A DNA stretch of 5,225 nucleotides from NCBI GenBank assembly GCA_002418685.1, contig DIEP01000089.1, positions 35,384-40,608 of the forward strand. The letters are read 5' to 3'. Under the pieces are notes generated by a model that saw only the letters and a list, made by a program, of their open reading frames with translations, had not been told where the DNA came from and made no database searches. Shown in pieces: positions 1-5,225 of this stretch (position 1 is its first letter; each line of letters begins with the position of its first letter). This DNA is from Ignavibacteria bacterium UBA5771 (GTDB taxonomy: Bacteria; Bacteroidota; Ignavibacteria; Kapaibacteriales; UBA2268). A program made the position numbers and the translations under genes.

Positions 1-56
1 GATGCTGAGTTCAATTTTAATCTGATTTTATTCAACTGTTGGAAAATTTATTATTT

Positions 57-73
57 TAATTTTGTTAATTTTG
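57..73 (+). promoter_or_regulatory. possible Bacteroidota-type -7 boxes upstream of ribH
   Basis: Two successive copies of TAATTTTG (57-64 and 66-73) match the TAnnTTTG -7 element known for the primary sigma factor of Bacteroidota. A TTG at 39-41 could be the -33 element, but its spacing (15 or 24 nt) falls just outside the usual 17-23 for either copy. In DNA this AT-rich the 8-mer also arises by chance, so this is only a candidate for the ribH promoter. The rest of 1-107 shows no credible gene. Confidence 0.25.
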
Positions 74-107
74 AAATATAAAGATTTATAAAAATAATTA
101 TTGAATA

Positions 108-575
108 ATGGCAAAAATTCTTGAAGGACAGTTTTCAGCAGAAAATAAGCGGTTCGCAATTGTTGTTTCGCGTTTCAATCACTTTATTACAACGAAATTG
201 CTTGAAGGAGCGCTTGACGCTTTGCATCGGCATAATGTGGATGATAATAATATCACAATAGCATATACGCCAGGTGCGTTTGAAATTCCATTGATTGCCC
301 AAAAATTTGCTCAAAGCAAAAAATTCGATGCCGTTCTTGCTCTTGGCGTTATAATTCGTGGAGAAACTCCACATTATGACTATATTGCCAATGAAGTTTC
401 AAAAGGTATTGCGCAAATCAATCTCCAAACAGGTATCCCTGTGATTTTTGGCGTGCAAACTACTGATAATCTTGAGCAGGCAATTGATAGAGCAGGTGCA
501 AAACAGGGCAATAAAGGTTTCGAAGCAGCAATGTCAGCTATGGAGATGATTTCTCTTCTTGATTTGCTGAAATAA
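108..575 (+). CDS. ribH: 6,7-dimethyl-8-ribityllumazine synthase
   Basis: This cytosolic enzyme condenses 5-amino-6-(D-ribitylamino)uracil with 3,4-dihydroxy-2-butanone 4-phosphate to give lumazine, the penultimate step of riboflavin synthesis. The 155-residue length is normal for the family. Visible hallmarks are the SRFN segment (residues 21-24, with the substrate-stacking Phe23), TPGAFEIP (54-61), the GETPHYDY loop (85-92) carrying the catalytic His89, FGVQTTDN (114-121), and the conserved Arg128 in DRAGAKQGNKG. All key residues are present, so it should be active; family members assemble into pentamers or 60-mer shells. The ATG at 108 gives the expected N-terminus; no Shine-Dalgarno is evident upstream. 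It stands alone on the + strand and converges on pyrD, whose stop lies 21 nt beyond; no ribA/B/D/E gene is adjacent. Identification is very secure. Confidence 0.97.
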   Translation: MAKILEGQFSAENKRFAIVVSRFNHFITTKLLEGALDALHRHNVDDNNITIAYTPGAFEIPLIAQKFAQSKKFDAVLALGVIIRGETPHYDYIANEVSKGIAQINLQTGIPVIFGVQTTDNLEQAIDRAGAKQGNKGFEAAMSAMEMISLLDLLK

Positions 576-596
576 TTTTTTATTGAGATTAGGTGA

Positions 597-1715
597 TTAG
601 GAAAGGATCTTGGAATAAAGTTGATGCCCATTTTTTGCAAAATTTTCAAAATACCCCGAGAACCATTGATTTAGCATTATCAAATTATCCGAAGATGCTT
701 GCAAATCATCTGCACTTGATATTCCACCTGTTCGTATAATGACAAATTCATTATGAGGTTGAATTTTTGCAAGCAATTGCTGTGCTATTTTGCATAATTC
801 GAGAGATTTTGCTTTCAATATTTCACCACTTAATCCACCACCAAATTTCTGTGTAAAATAATTGAAATTTTGCTTTTCATGGTTTGTGAGATATTGAGAA
901 TAATATTCATAATCAGTAGAAGTATTCCCAAAATTAACCCCGTCAAAACCTAAATCTATAAGAAGTCGAAGCAATTCTTCAATCTGTTCGGGTTTAGTAT
1001 CCAACGAAAACTTGACAATAACAGGGAAATGTCTCTTTCTTTTTTGCAAAAAATTATTGCTAATCCATTCTAATCGCTCGACTAATTTGCTATCAATGGA
1101 TGAGCCGTGATAGTCGGAATGCTCGTGAGGCACATTAGGGCAGCTCTCGTTCAATTCAATAAAATCAGCTTGAGAATTGCTGAATATCTCAAGTCCGTTC
1201 AAAACACCATTAAGTGAGTCCAAACCTTGAGCTGTGGGATCGGCTGCAATGCTAACACCAATTGGACATCCCGAATGCTTCTCGATATTTTGCACTCTTT
1301 TTGCAATTTCCTCAAAACCCGCATTTGGTAATCCAAGCCAATTTATTGCTGACCCGCTCTTTGGTAGCGGAATAAATGGCAGATAATACCCATCCTTGCG
1401 ATTGCCTTGACGAAACGATGGAGTGATTGTGCCCATTAAAAAAGCTCCTGCACCTTCACGCCAAGCAAGCTCATACCCAAAACCTTCCTTAAATATTCCC
1501 GCGGCATTGAAAATTGGAGATTGAAATTCCAGACCAAGTATTTTCCTTGAATATTTATCAGGTATCAGAATTTTTTCTTTTGGAGGGGAATTGAATAATC
1601 TATTCAAAAACCAGCGTCTCCCAAATGAATAAGTCCTGATAATTAATGGAGCGGGCAAAAGAGTAGTAATTGGGCGAAGCGAATAATCGACTTTTGCAAG
1701 TGTTTCGACAAACAT
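597..1715 (-). CDS. pyrD: dihydroorotate dehydrogenase, class 2-like with a class 1-type catalytic Cys
   Basis: This FMN enzyme oxidises dihydroorotate to orotate in de novo pyrimidine synthesis. The 372-residue protein has an N-terminal extension of about 55 residues before the barrel, as in the membrane-associated, quinone-reducing class 2 enzymes. Barrel motifs in order: FNAAGIFK (69-76, FMN-contacting Lys76), GTITP (95-99), INWLGLPNAG (124-133, Asn125), NESCPN (189-194), VKFSLD (234-239, Lys235), NFGNTST (261-267), GGGLSG (292-297) and RTGGIS (328-333). The position of the catalytic base, Ser in class 2 (SSPN), is Cys192 in SCPN, the class 1 pattern. No PyrK electron-transfer gene is adjacent. 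The C-terminal FMN-phosphate/helix region (340-372) is divergent but alignable. It is the last gene of a - strand operon; its ATG lies 1 nt after the nfu stop, suggesting translational coupling. DHOD family is secure; class and electron acceptor are not. Confidence 0.93.
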   Translation of the reverse strand: MFVETLAKVDYSLRPITTLLPAPLIIRTYSFGRRWFLNRLFNSPPKEKILIPDKYSRKILGLEFQSPIFNAAGIFKEGFGYELAWREGAGAFLMGTITPSFRQGNRKDGYYLPFIPLPKSGSAINWLGLPNAGFEEIAKRVQNIEKHSGCPIGVSIAADPTAQGLDSLNGVLNGLEIFSNSQADFIELNESCPNVPHEHSDYHGSSIDSKLVERLEWISNNFLQKRKRHFPVIVKFSLDTKPEQIEELLRLLIDLGFDGVNFGNTSTDYEYYSQYLTNHEKQNFNYFTQKFGGGLSGEILKAKSLELCKIAQQLLAKIQPHNEFVIIRTGGISSADDLQASSDNLIMLNQWFSGYFENFAKNGHQLYSKILS

Positions 1716-1716
1716 A

Positions 1717-2055
1717 CTATTTTATTTTTTCCAAAATTACTTCTTTTATCTCAGGAAATTTATCTTTCAGAAGACGTTCAACAAATCCTTTCATCGTTAA
1801 TTGAATTGCGGGGCAATTTTTGCAAGCACCGTCAAGATGAATATGAATGCGATTATCTTCAACCTTCAATAATGTAATTTTACCACCGTGAGATTTTATA
1901 TAGGGTTTTACATCTTTCTCGATGACCACTTGAATTCGCTTGAAATCTTCACTTACTTCAGGAGAGATAAGCGTTTCAGAAGTCGCTTCTGAGTTATTAT
2001 GATTGCGAAAATTAAATAATTTATTGAATATTGTCTGATTCTGAGTTGATTGCAT
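1717..2055 (-). CDS. NifU C-terminal (Nfu-type) iron-sulfur scaffold protein
   Basis: This is a 112-residue protein consisting of a variable, polar N-terminus (about 35 residues) followed by a single NifU C-terminal domain. The family carries a transient [4Fe-4S] cluster at the interface of a dimer and hands it to target apoproteins in the cytosol. Seen here are KPYIKSHGGKITL (the first strand region), HLDGACKNCPAIQLTMK with the cluster-binding CXXC (Cys78 and Cys81), and the ERLLKDKFPEIKEV helix and strand that close the domain. The ATG at 2055 is preferred over an in-frame ATG at 2097 because an AAAGGA lies 8 nt before it and because the domain needs no more N-terminal sequence. It overlaps the end of the upstream DUF2007 gene by 35 nt and is followed by pyrD after 1 nt, so the three are almost certainly one transcript. 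It lacks the NifU N-terminal IscU-like and ferredoxin domains. The specific target is unknown. Confidence 0.92.
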   Translation of the reverse strand: MQSTQNQTIFNKLFNFRNHNNSEATSETLISPEVSEDFKRIQVVIEKDVKPYIKSHGGKITLLKVEDNRIHIHLDGACKNCPAIQLTMKGFVERLLKDKFPEIKEVILEKIK

Positions 2056-2299
2056 CAATAATTTCCTTTGCGCTATTGAAAAATTGTATTGGGACATAAA
2101 TCTTCACCACTGCGAGATTGCCTATTGTGAACATTCTTGTGGTATCCACCTGCGAAAGAATATTCACAGGAATGCCCGCTCCTTCGAGATTCGCTTTATA
2201 CATTTCTGCATCAATTTCCCGATTAGTAGTATAGACGATTTCCCAATCATAATCATTATCGTCGTCGTTTTCTTTTCTATTACTATAATTATCAAACAT
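2021..2299 (-). CDS. DUF2007 domain protein
   Basis: This small 92-residue protein has an acidic, Asn/Asp-rich N-terminus (residues 1-17) followed by a DUF2007-like fold (Pfam PF09413, called a putative signal-transducing protein). The pattern seen is WEIVYTTNREIDAEMYKANLEGAGIPVNIL: a strand, a helix that begins around EAEMYK-type residues, the turn before a second strand, then LAVVKIYVPIQFFNSAKEII. This is the ferredoxin-like layout described for the family, in which 'VYVP...AKEII' closes the domain. No catalytic residues, membrane segment or signal peptide are visible. Biochemical function is not established for the family. It opens the - strand operon with nfu and pyrD, overlapping nfu by 35 nt. 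A TAATTTTG on the - strand at 2318-2311 could be its -7 box, but would leave only a very short leader. The family assignment is from recognised pattern, not a search. Confidence 0.83.
   Translation of the reverse strand: MFDNYSNRKENDDDNDYDWEIVYTTNREIDAEMYKANLEGAGIPVNILSQVDTTRMFTIGNLAVVKIYVPIQFFNSAKEIIDAINSESDNIQ
2064..2069 (-). promoter_or_regulatory. Shine-Dalgarno site choosing the nfu start
   Basis: On the - strand AAAGGA lies 8 nt upstream of the ATG at 2055, inside the 3' end of the DUF2007 gene. It is the clearest Shine-Dalgarno motif in the window, where most other starts have none, and it favours the 112-residue form of the Nfu protein over the 126-residue form starting at 2097. Confidence 0.6.
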
Positions 2300-2380
2300 T
2301 AATTAATAGACAAAATTATCTTTATATTATTTTGTTTTTAATAAATTGAGATGATAAATTTCAATAAATTTTCTGTGCTA

Positions 2381-2432
2381 TTGCCAGGTTTATACCCTGA
2401 GCAGTCTCATTAAACAATGAGATTGCCTGCAA
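2381..2432. promoter_or_regulatory. hairpin/palindrome in the divergent intergenic region (possible structured leader or operator)
   Basis: An 11-bp inverted repeat, GCAGTCTCATT (2401-2411) and AATGAGATTGC (2416-2426), is separated by AAAC; only one pair is a G-T wobble. Around it TTGC (2381-2384) can pair with GCAA (2429-2432) and AGG (2386-2388) with CCT (2426-2428) over a bulged C, so a closing helix is possible, although it competes for base 2426. A smaller hairpin, GGT-TTAT-ACC, lies at 2387-2396. There is no T-tract after it, so it is not an ordinary terminator. It sits about 170 nt before hydG and about 100 nt before the divergent DUF2007 gene, so it could be an operator for either, or part of the hydG 5' leader. 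I do not recognise a known riboswitch class. The rest of 2300-2595 is AT-rich and shows no gene. Confidence 0.5.
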
Positions 2433-2458
2433 GAATACTTACTCGCAATAATATTCTT
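2431..2458. promoter_or_regulatory. second hairpin upstream of hydG
   Basis: AAGAATA (2431-2437) pairs with TATTCTT (2452-2458). After one bulged C, TTA (2439-2441) pairs with TAA (2449-2451), leaving the loop CTCGCAA. It begins 4 nt after the 2401-2426 hairpin, so the two would stack in tandem in a hydG leader. Its base-pairing is AT-rich and weaker than the first, and chance formation cannot be excluded. Confidence 0.35.
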
Positions 2459-2595
2459 CTATTTATCTTAATATTTTCTTGGAAATAATGATTTCTTTGC
2501 TTTTGAGACAACACGGATTCAATTTTCTCAATGGCAATATTATTGTATTTTCGCATTTGCTTCGTCTTTATTTGAATTGTTTATTATTATTTAAA

Positions 2596-4011
2596 ATGAA
2601 ACCTGTAGCAATTCCTGAAAAAACTTTTATTGATGAAAATGCAATTCAATTATTAATAGAACGTAATCCAAAACCCAGCGCAAAGGAAGTCGACGACATT
2701 CTTGCAAAGGCGATGGAACTCAAAGGATTGGACTTGGAAGATGTTGCAACACTTTTGAATATTTCTGATACTGACAATCTTGAAAAACTCTATTCGACTG
2801 CCCATAAGATTAAAGATGAAATTTATGGTAAAAGGCTTGTGCTTTTTGCACCACTTTATGTAGCAAATTATTGCGCGAATAATTGTCTTTACTGTGGATT
2901 TCGTATTGGAAATAAAGAGATGGAAAGGACAGTTTTATCTATTGATGAAGTCAAAGATGAAGTGCTTGCAATTTTGGAGCAAGGACATAAACGAATTCTT
3001 ATGCTGATGGGCGAGGACCATCAAAAATCCAGCTTAGATTATTTTTACCAAGCAATTGAATCAGCTTATTCTGTGAAAGACTCAAAAGGTAGCCAAATCC
3101 GTAGAATTAATGTGGAAATCCAATCTTTATCTGAAGAAGAATTTAACGTTCTAAAAGACATTAAAATCGGTACTTATACTCTTTTCCAAGAAACTTACCA
3201 TCCGGAAACTTATAAAATTATGCATCCATCGGGCAGAAAGGCGAATTACAAATGGCGACTCTATACAATGGACAGAGCATTAGCAAATGGTATGCATGAT
3301 GTTGGAATTGGAGCATTATTTGGATTGACCGATTATCGCTTTGAAGTGCTATCGTTGATAACTCATTCAAAGCATCTTGAAAAAGAATTTGGATTCGGAC
3401 CACACACGATTTCTATTCCCAGAATACGCCCTGCAAGTGGTGCTCCCGCATCAATGCAAATTCCCAATGAAGTTAGCGATGAGAATTTCAAAAAACTTGT
3501 TGCTATTTTAAGAATGGCAGTGCCTTATACGGGGATGATTCTTTCCACAAGAGAATCAGCAGAATTGCGAACCCAACTTTTTGATATGGGGATTTCCCAA
3601 ATATCAGCAGGATCAAAGACTTCTCCCGGTGGATATAAACAAGCCTTTATTGATAAAACTGACGAAGCACAATTCAATTTGAATGACTGCCGCAGTTCAG
3701 GCGAAATTATTCAAAGCGTGATTAAGCAAGGATATATCCCATCATTTTGCACAGCATGCTATCGTTTGGGACGCATTGGACAGGATTTTATGGATCTTGC
3801 AAAGCCAGGGCTAATCAAGCTCTTTTGTTTGCCAAATGCTTTAACTACACTGAAAGAGTATTTAGTAGATTATGCTGATGAAGAAACCAAGCAGTTGGGA
3901 GAAGCGATTATTCAGAAGGAATTGCAAGATATTCCATCAGATAATATACGCAAAACAACGGTTAAATATCTGGATGAAATTGTGGATGGGAAAAGAGATT
4001 TATATTTTTGA
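2596..4011 (+). CDS. hydG: [FeFe]-hydrogenase H-cluster maturase HydG (radical SAM tyrosine lyase)
   Basis: HydG cleaves tyrosine to p-cresol plus CO and CN-, delivering an Fe(CO)2(CN) synthon for the H-cluster of [FeFe] hydrogenase; HydE and HydF are its usual partners. The 471-residue protein has the radical SAM motif CX3CX2C at Cys93, Cys97 and Cys100, the ETYHPETY segment (from 199), GPHTISIPRIRP (268-279), and the C-terminal auxiliary-cluster motif CX2CX22C at Cys385, Cys388 and Cys411. That last motif separates HydG from the shorter homologue ThiH. All cluster ligands are present, so it should be functional. The ATG at 2596 gives the family's usual length and N-terminus. The frame stays open upstream to 2452 (possible TTG at 2479, ATG at 2488), but the extra residues are hydrophobic and unlike HydG. 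No Shine-Dalgarno is visible. It is monocistronic here, divergent from the DUF2007 operon, with no hydE, hydF or hydrogenase gene in the window. It ends in TGA, so TGA is a stop in this genome. Confidence 0.96.
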   Translation: MKPVAIPEKTFIDENAIQLLIERNPKPSAKEVDDILAKAMELKGLDLEDVATLLNISDTDNLEKLYSTAHKIKDEIYGKRLVLFAPLYVANYCANNCLYCGFRIGNKEMERTVLSIDEVKDEVLAILEQGHKRILMLMGEDHQKSSLDYFYQAIESAYSVKDSKGSQIRRINVEIQSLSEEEFNVLKDIKIGTYTLFQETYHPETYKIMHPSGRKANYKWRLYTMDRALANGMHDVGIGALFGLTDYRFEVLSLITHSKHLEKEFGFGPHTISIPRIRPASGAPASMQIPNEVSDENFKKLVAILRMAVPYTGMILSTRESAELRTQLFDMGISQISAGSKTSPGGYKQAFIDKTDEAQFNLNDCRSSGEIIQSVIKQGYIPSFCTACYRLGRIGQDFMDLAKPGLIKLFCLPNALTTLKEYLVDYADEETKQLGEAIIQKELQDIPSDNIRKTTVKYLDEIVDGKRDLYF

Positions 4012-4069
4012 TTTTATAATATAATTTTTTTTCATAATTTTGAATTCTTCTTTTATTTAATTTTATCAT

Positions 4070-4105
4070 TTTGTTATTATTCGATAAAAATCGAAGGATA
4101 ACAAA
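4070..4105. repeat. long inverted repeat abutting the tRNA 5' end
   Basis: The arms TTTGTTATTATTCGAT (4070-4085) and ATCGAAGGATAACAAA (4090-4105) are 16 bp with one mismatch (A4079/G4096) and one wobble (T4078/G4097), around an AAAA loop. It begins 58 nt after the hydG stop and ends one base before the mature tRNA. No T-tract follows on either strand, so it is not a standard intrinsic terminator. If the tRNA is transcribed from a TAATTTTG box at 4035-4042, this hairpin would form in the pre-tRNA leader. A DNA-level role (operator or remnant end of an element) is equally possible. Confidence 0.65.
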
Positions 4106-4106
4106 G

Positions 4107-4180
4107 GGGCCTGTAGCTCAGTTGGTTAGAGCAACGGACTCATAATCCGTCGGTCGGGGGTTCAAGTCCCTCCGGGCCCA
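4107..4180 (+). tRNA. tRNA with CAT anticodon (elongator Met or lysidine-modified Ile2)
   Basis: A full cloverleaf can be drawn. The acceptor stem GGGCCTG (4107-4113) pairs with CGGGCCC (4173-4179) with one G-T pair. The D stem is GCTC/GAGC with loop AGTTGGTTA. The anticodon stem ACGGA/TCCGT encloses CTCATAA with anticodon CAT at 4141-4143. The variable loop is CGGTC, and the T arm GGGGG/CCCTC encloses TTCAAGT. A4180 is the discriminator. The 3' CCA is not encoded (the next bases are CA then A), so it must be added by tRNA nucleotidyltransferase. It is not the initiator: pair 1-72 is a normal G-C and the anticodon stem lacks the three G-C pairs of initiator tRNA. Met versus Ile2 cannot be decided by eye; the TTCAAGT loop resembles many Ile2 genes. 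Confidence 0.97.
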
Positions 4181-4181
4181 C

Positions 4182-4212
4182 AAAAAGCCAAGCATTGCAC
4201 TTGGCTTTTTTC
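4182..4212 (+). terminator. intrinsic terminator of the tRNA gene
   Basis: AAAAAGCCAAG (4182-4192) and CTTGGCTTTTT (4200-4210) form a perfect 11-bp stem with a 7-nt loop (CATTGCA), running into a T tract and further T-rich sequence. It starts 2 nt after the tRNA discriminator base. The A tract on the left arm means it can also stop transcription coming from the - strand recombinase remnant. Confidence 0.92.
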
Positions 4213-4335
4213 TTTATATACTATGATTATAGATTGTTTTAAAGTCTATTTTCAATATAAAATATCGGCTTTTTGTTTTTAAATAATTGTTCTTTTAGAA
4301 TTTATTATGATGCTTTATGACTTTTGCTAATTCTT

Positions 4336-5076
4336 TTAACATCTTTCTTTTCTATAATGACCTTCTCTGATTGCCATAGAATGACCTGCTAAATCGGATA
4401 TTAAATCAAAGGGTAACATCAATTCAATTTCCCACCAGTATTGAGCAGTAGCTCTAAAAGTATGTATTGAACGAAATACACCATTTATATGTTTTGGAAT
4501 ATTCAATATTTTCATTGCTTTATTAAGATGAAACTGAGGTTGAGCTGGTGAATTCCATCTGAATACCTTTTTGTTCCCAATTTTCTTAATTTCTTGAATT
4601 AAACTCAATACTTCAGGGAAAAAGATTGTTCTATCTTCTGGATTAATAATTGGAAAATAGCGTTGAAACCACCATTTTGTATGAGTATTTTATTGAACTA
4701 AATGTTGCCATATCTTTTCATACTCAAGAATCATATCAGAAGAAAAAAGTAGTTAAAAGTTCTTCTATACACTATTTTGACATTGATTGAATAATCTTTA
4801 AATCGAGTATTTTTAAATTCTTTGATTGCCTCAAACAAAGTTTTGGAGTAAGCGTTGCAGGCATATTTTCGATAAGTCCAGGATGTAGAAAATTTTTAAT
4901 TCTTTCCTCAAGTATAGCAATTGTTTCTTTTTTGTTTTTTCAACCCATTTTAAATGAGTTGTTTGTCTTTTACCACAAATTCGAGTTTGAGCAATACCAT
5001 TTCTTGGTTCTAAATATCAGATGTGATACTTTGAACTTGTCCAACGCTTTTTACTCTTATTTACAGGTCTTGCCAT
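4336..5076 (-). pseudogene. decayed tyrosine recombinase (phage-type integrase)
   Basis: The C-terminal part (4689 down to 4336) is a readable catalytic domain. It has TKWWFQRYFPI, resembling the beta-hairpin Lys region, then HTFR (HxxR, codons at 4464-4453), and LAGHSMAIREGHY with His at 4383-4381 and the nucleophile-type Tyr at 4356-4354, exactly 9 residues apart as in active integrases. Upstream, the remains of the N-terminal and core-binding regions can be followed in three frames: MARPVNKSKKRW from 5076, TIAILEERIKNFLHPG from 4924, and TLFEAIKEFKNTRFKDYS from 4841. Lesions are an in-frame TGA (5019-5017), frameshifts near 4940-4920, 4844-4841 and 4748-4743, and a TAA (4692-4690). Box I with the first catalytic Arg was not found, and the 247-codon span is shorter than the 300-400 usual for the family, so an internal deletion is likely. 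It points toward the tRNA, 156 nt away, suggesting a relic of an element that integrated there. Confidence 0.85.
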
Positions 5077-5082
5077 AAAGTA

Positions 5083-5211
5083 TCACCAGAAATCAGTTAT
5101 CTCAAGTTCTTTTTGAGAATCATCAAAACCATTCTCCAAAAAATCCTTTGCCATAAAACCACCATATATATTATTTTCAAAGTTTAGCATCCCAATTTTG
5201 AAATTTTTCAT
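5083..5211 (-). CDS. short hypothetical ORF upstream of the recombinase remnant
   Basis: A 42-codon frame opens with ATG at 5211 and ends in TGA at 5085-5083, 6 nt before the recombinase ATG and in the same frame. The peptide is mixed-charge (NFENNIYGGFMAKDFLENGF in the middle), with no signal or membrane segment, and I do not recognise it. It might be a real small gene coupled to the integrase, an integrase N-terminus cut by a nonsense mutation, or chance. No Shine-Dalgarno is visible. Confidence 0.25.
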   Translation of the reverse strand: MKNFKIGMLNFENNIYGGFMAKDFLENGFDDSQKELEITDFW

Positions 5212-5225
5212 TTTTTATAATCATT

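Noticed and set aside
1..81. Open frame from the window edge ending in TAA at 79-81, possibly the tail of an upstream gene
   Set aside because: The translation is dominated by Asn, Phe, Ile and Tyr as expected from AT-only DNA, and shows no family pattern; it also runs across the candidate ribH promoter.
576..596. Possible bidirectional terminator between the converging ribH and pyrD
   Set aside because: Only a weak AATAA/TTATT pairing with T-rich loop exists; no GC-containing stem followed by a T tract can be drawn.
380..649. 89-codon - strand frame opposite ribH
   Set aside because: It lies antisense to the highly conserved lumazine synthase and resembles no protein family.
2084..2302. 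72-codon + strand frame opposite the DUF2007 gene
   Set aside because: It is the antisense shadow of a gene with a recognisable family fold; its own translation is Ile/His-rich without a pattern.
2381..2458. Known riboswitch (TPP, SAM or preQ1 type) upstream of hydG
   Set aside because: The conserved core sequences of these classes are absent; only generic stem pairing is visible.
3218..3403. 61-codon - strand frame inside hydG
   Set aside because: Antisense shadow of conserved HydG sequence.
4012..4069. Terminator after hydG
   Set aside because: There is a T8 run (4026-4032 area) but no stable stem before it; the 4070-4105 hairpin lacks a following T tract, so no terminator is called.
4213..5225. 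CRISPR array or second attachment-site copy
   Set aside because: No regularly spaced repeats are present, and no second copy of the tRNA 3' end is found within the window.

Overview
The window is AT-rich chromosomal DNA with compact bacterial genes. Most starts lack a Shine-Dalgarno motif, and TAnnTTTG-like promoter boxes are present. With the gene repertoire, this fits an anaerobic or facultative member of the Bacteroidota/Chlorobiota/Ignavibacteria side of the tree. That placement is inference; no marker gene here settles it.

Layout: (1) 108-575 (+) is ribH, lumazine synthase of riboflavin biosynthesis. (2) 597-2299 (-) is a tight three-gene operon read right to left: a DUF2007 protein, a small Nfu-type Fe-S scaffold overlapping it, and a dihydroorotate dehydrogenase (pyrD) 1 nt further on. 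pyrD converges on ribH with about 21 nt between the stops. (3) 2300-2595 is a divergent intergenic region with two consecutive hairpins (2401-2426 and 2431-2458). (4) 2596-4011 (+) is hydG, the tyrosine lyase that makes the CO and CN- ligands of the [FeFe]-hydrogenase H-cluster. (5) 4070-4105 is a long inverted repeat ending one base before a CAT-anticodon tRNA (4107-4180), which is followed at once by a strong intrinsic terminator (4182-4212). (6) 4336-5076 (-) is a badly decayed tyrosine recombinase, with a short hypothetical ORF just upstream of it (5083-5211). I see nothing in 4213-4335.

How the genes relate: ribH supplies the flavin pathway that feeds FMN to PyrD. Nfu and HydG both belong to iron-sulfur and metallocofactor chemistry, but only the operon structure shows direct linkage. 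HydG implies that the genome has HydE, HydF and an [FeFe] hydrogenase elsewhere; none is in this window. The right-hand 1 kb looks like the scar of an element that integrated beside the tRNA gene. No complete undescribed system is visible. The least explained items are the paired hairpins upstream of hydG, the hairpin abutting the tRNA, and a PyrD that mixes class 1 and class 2 features.
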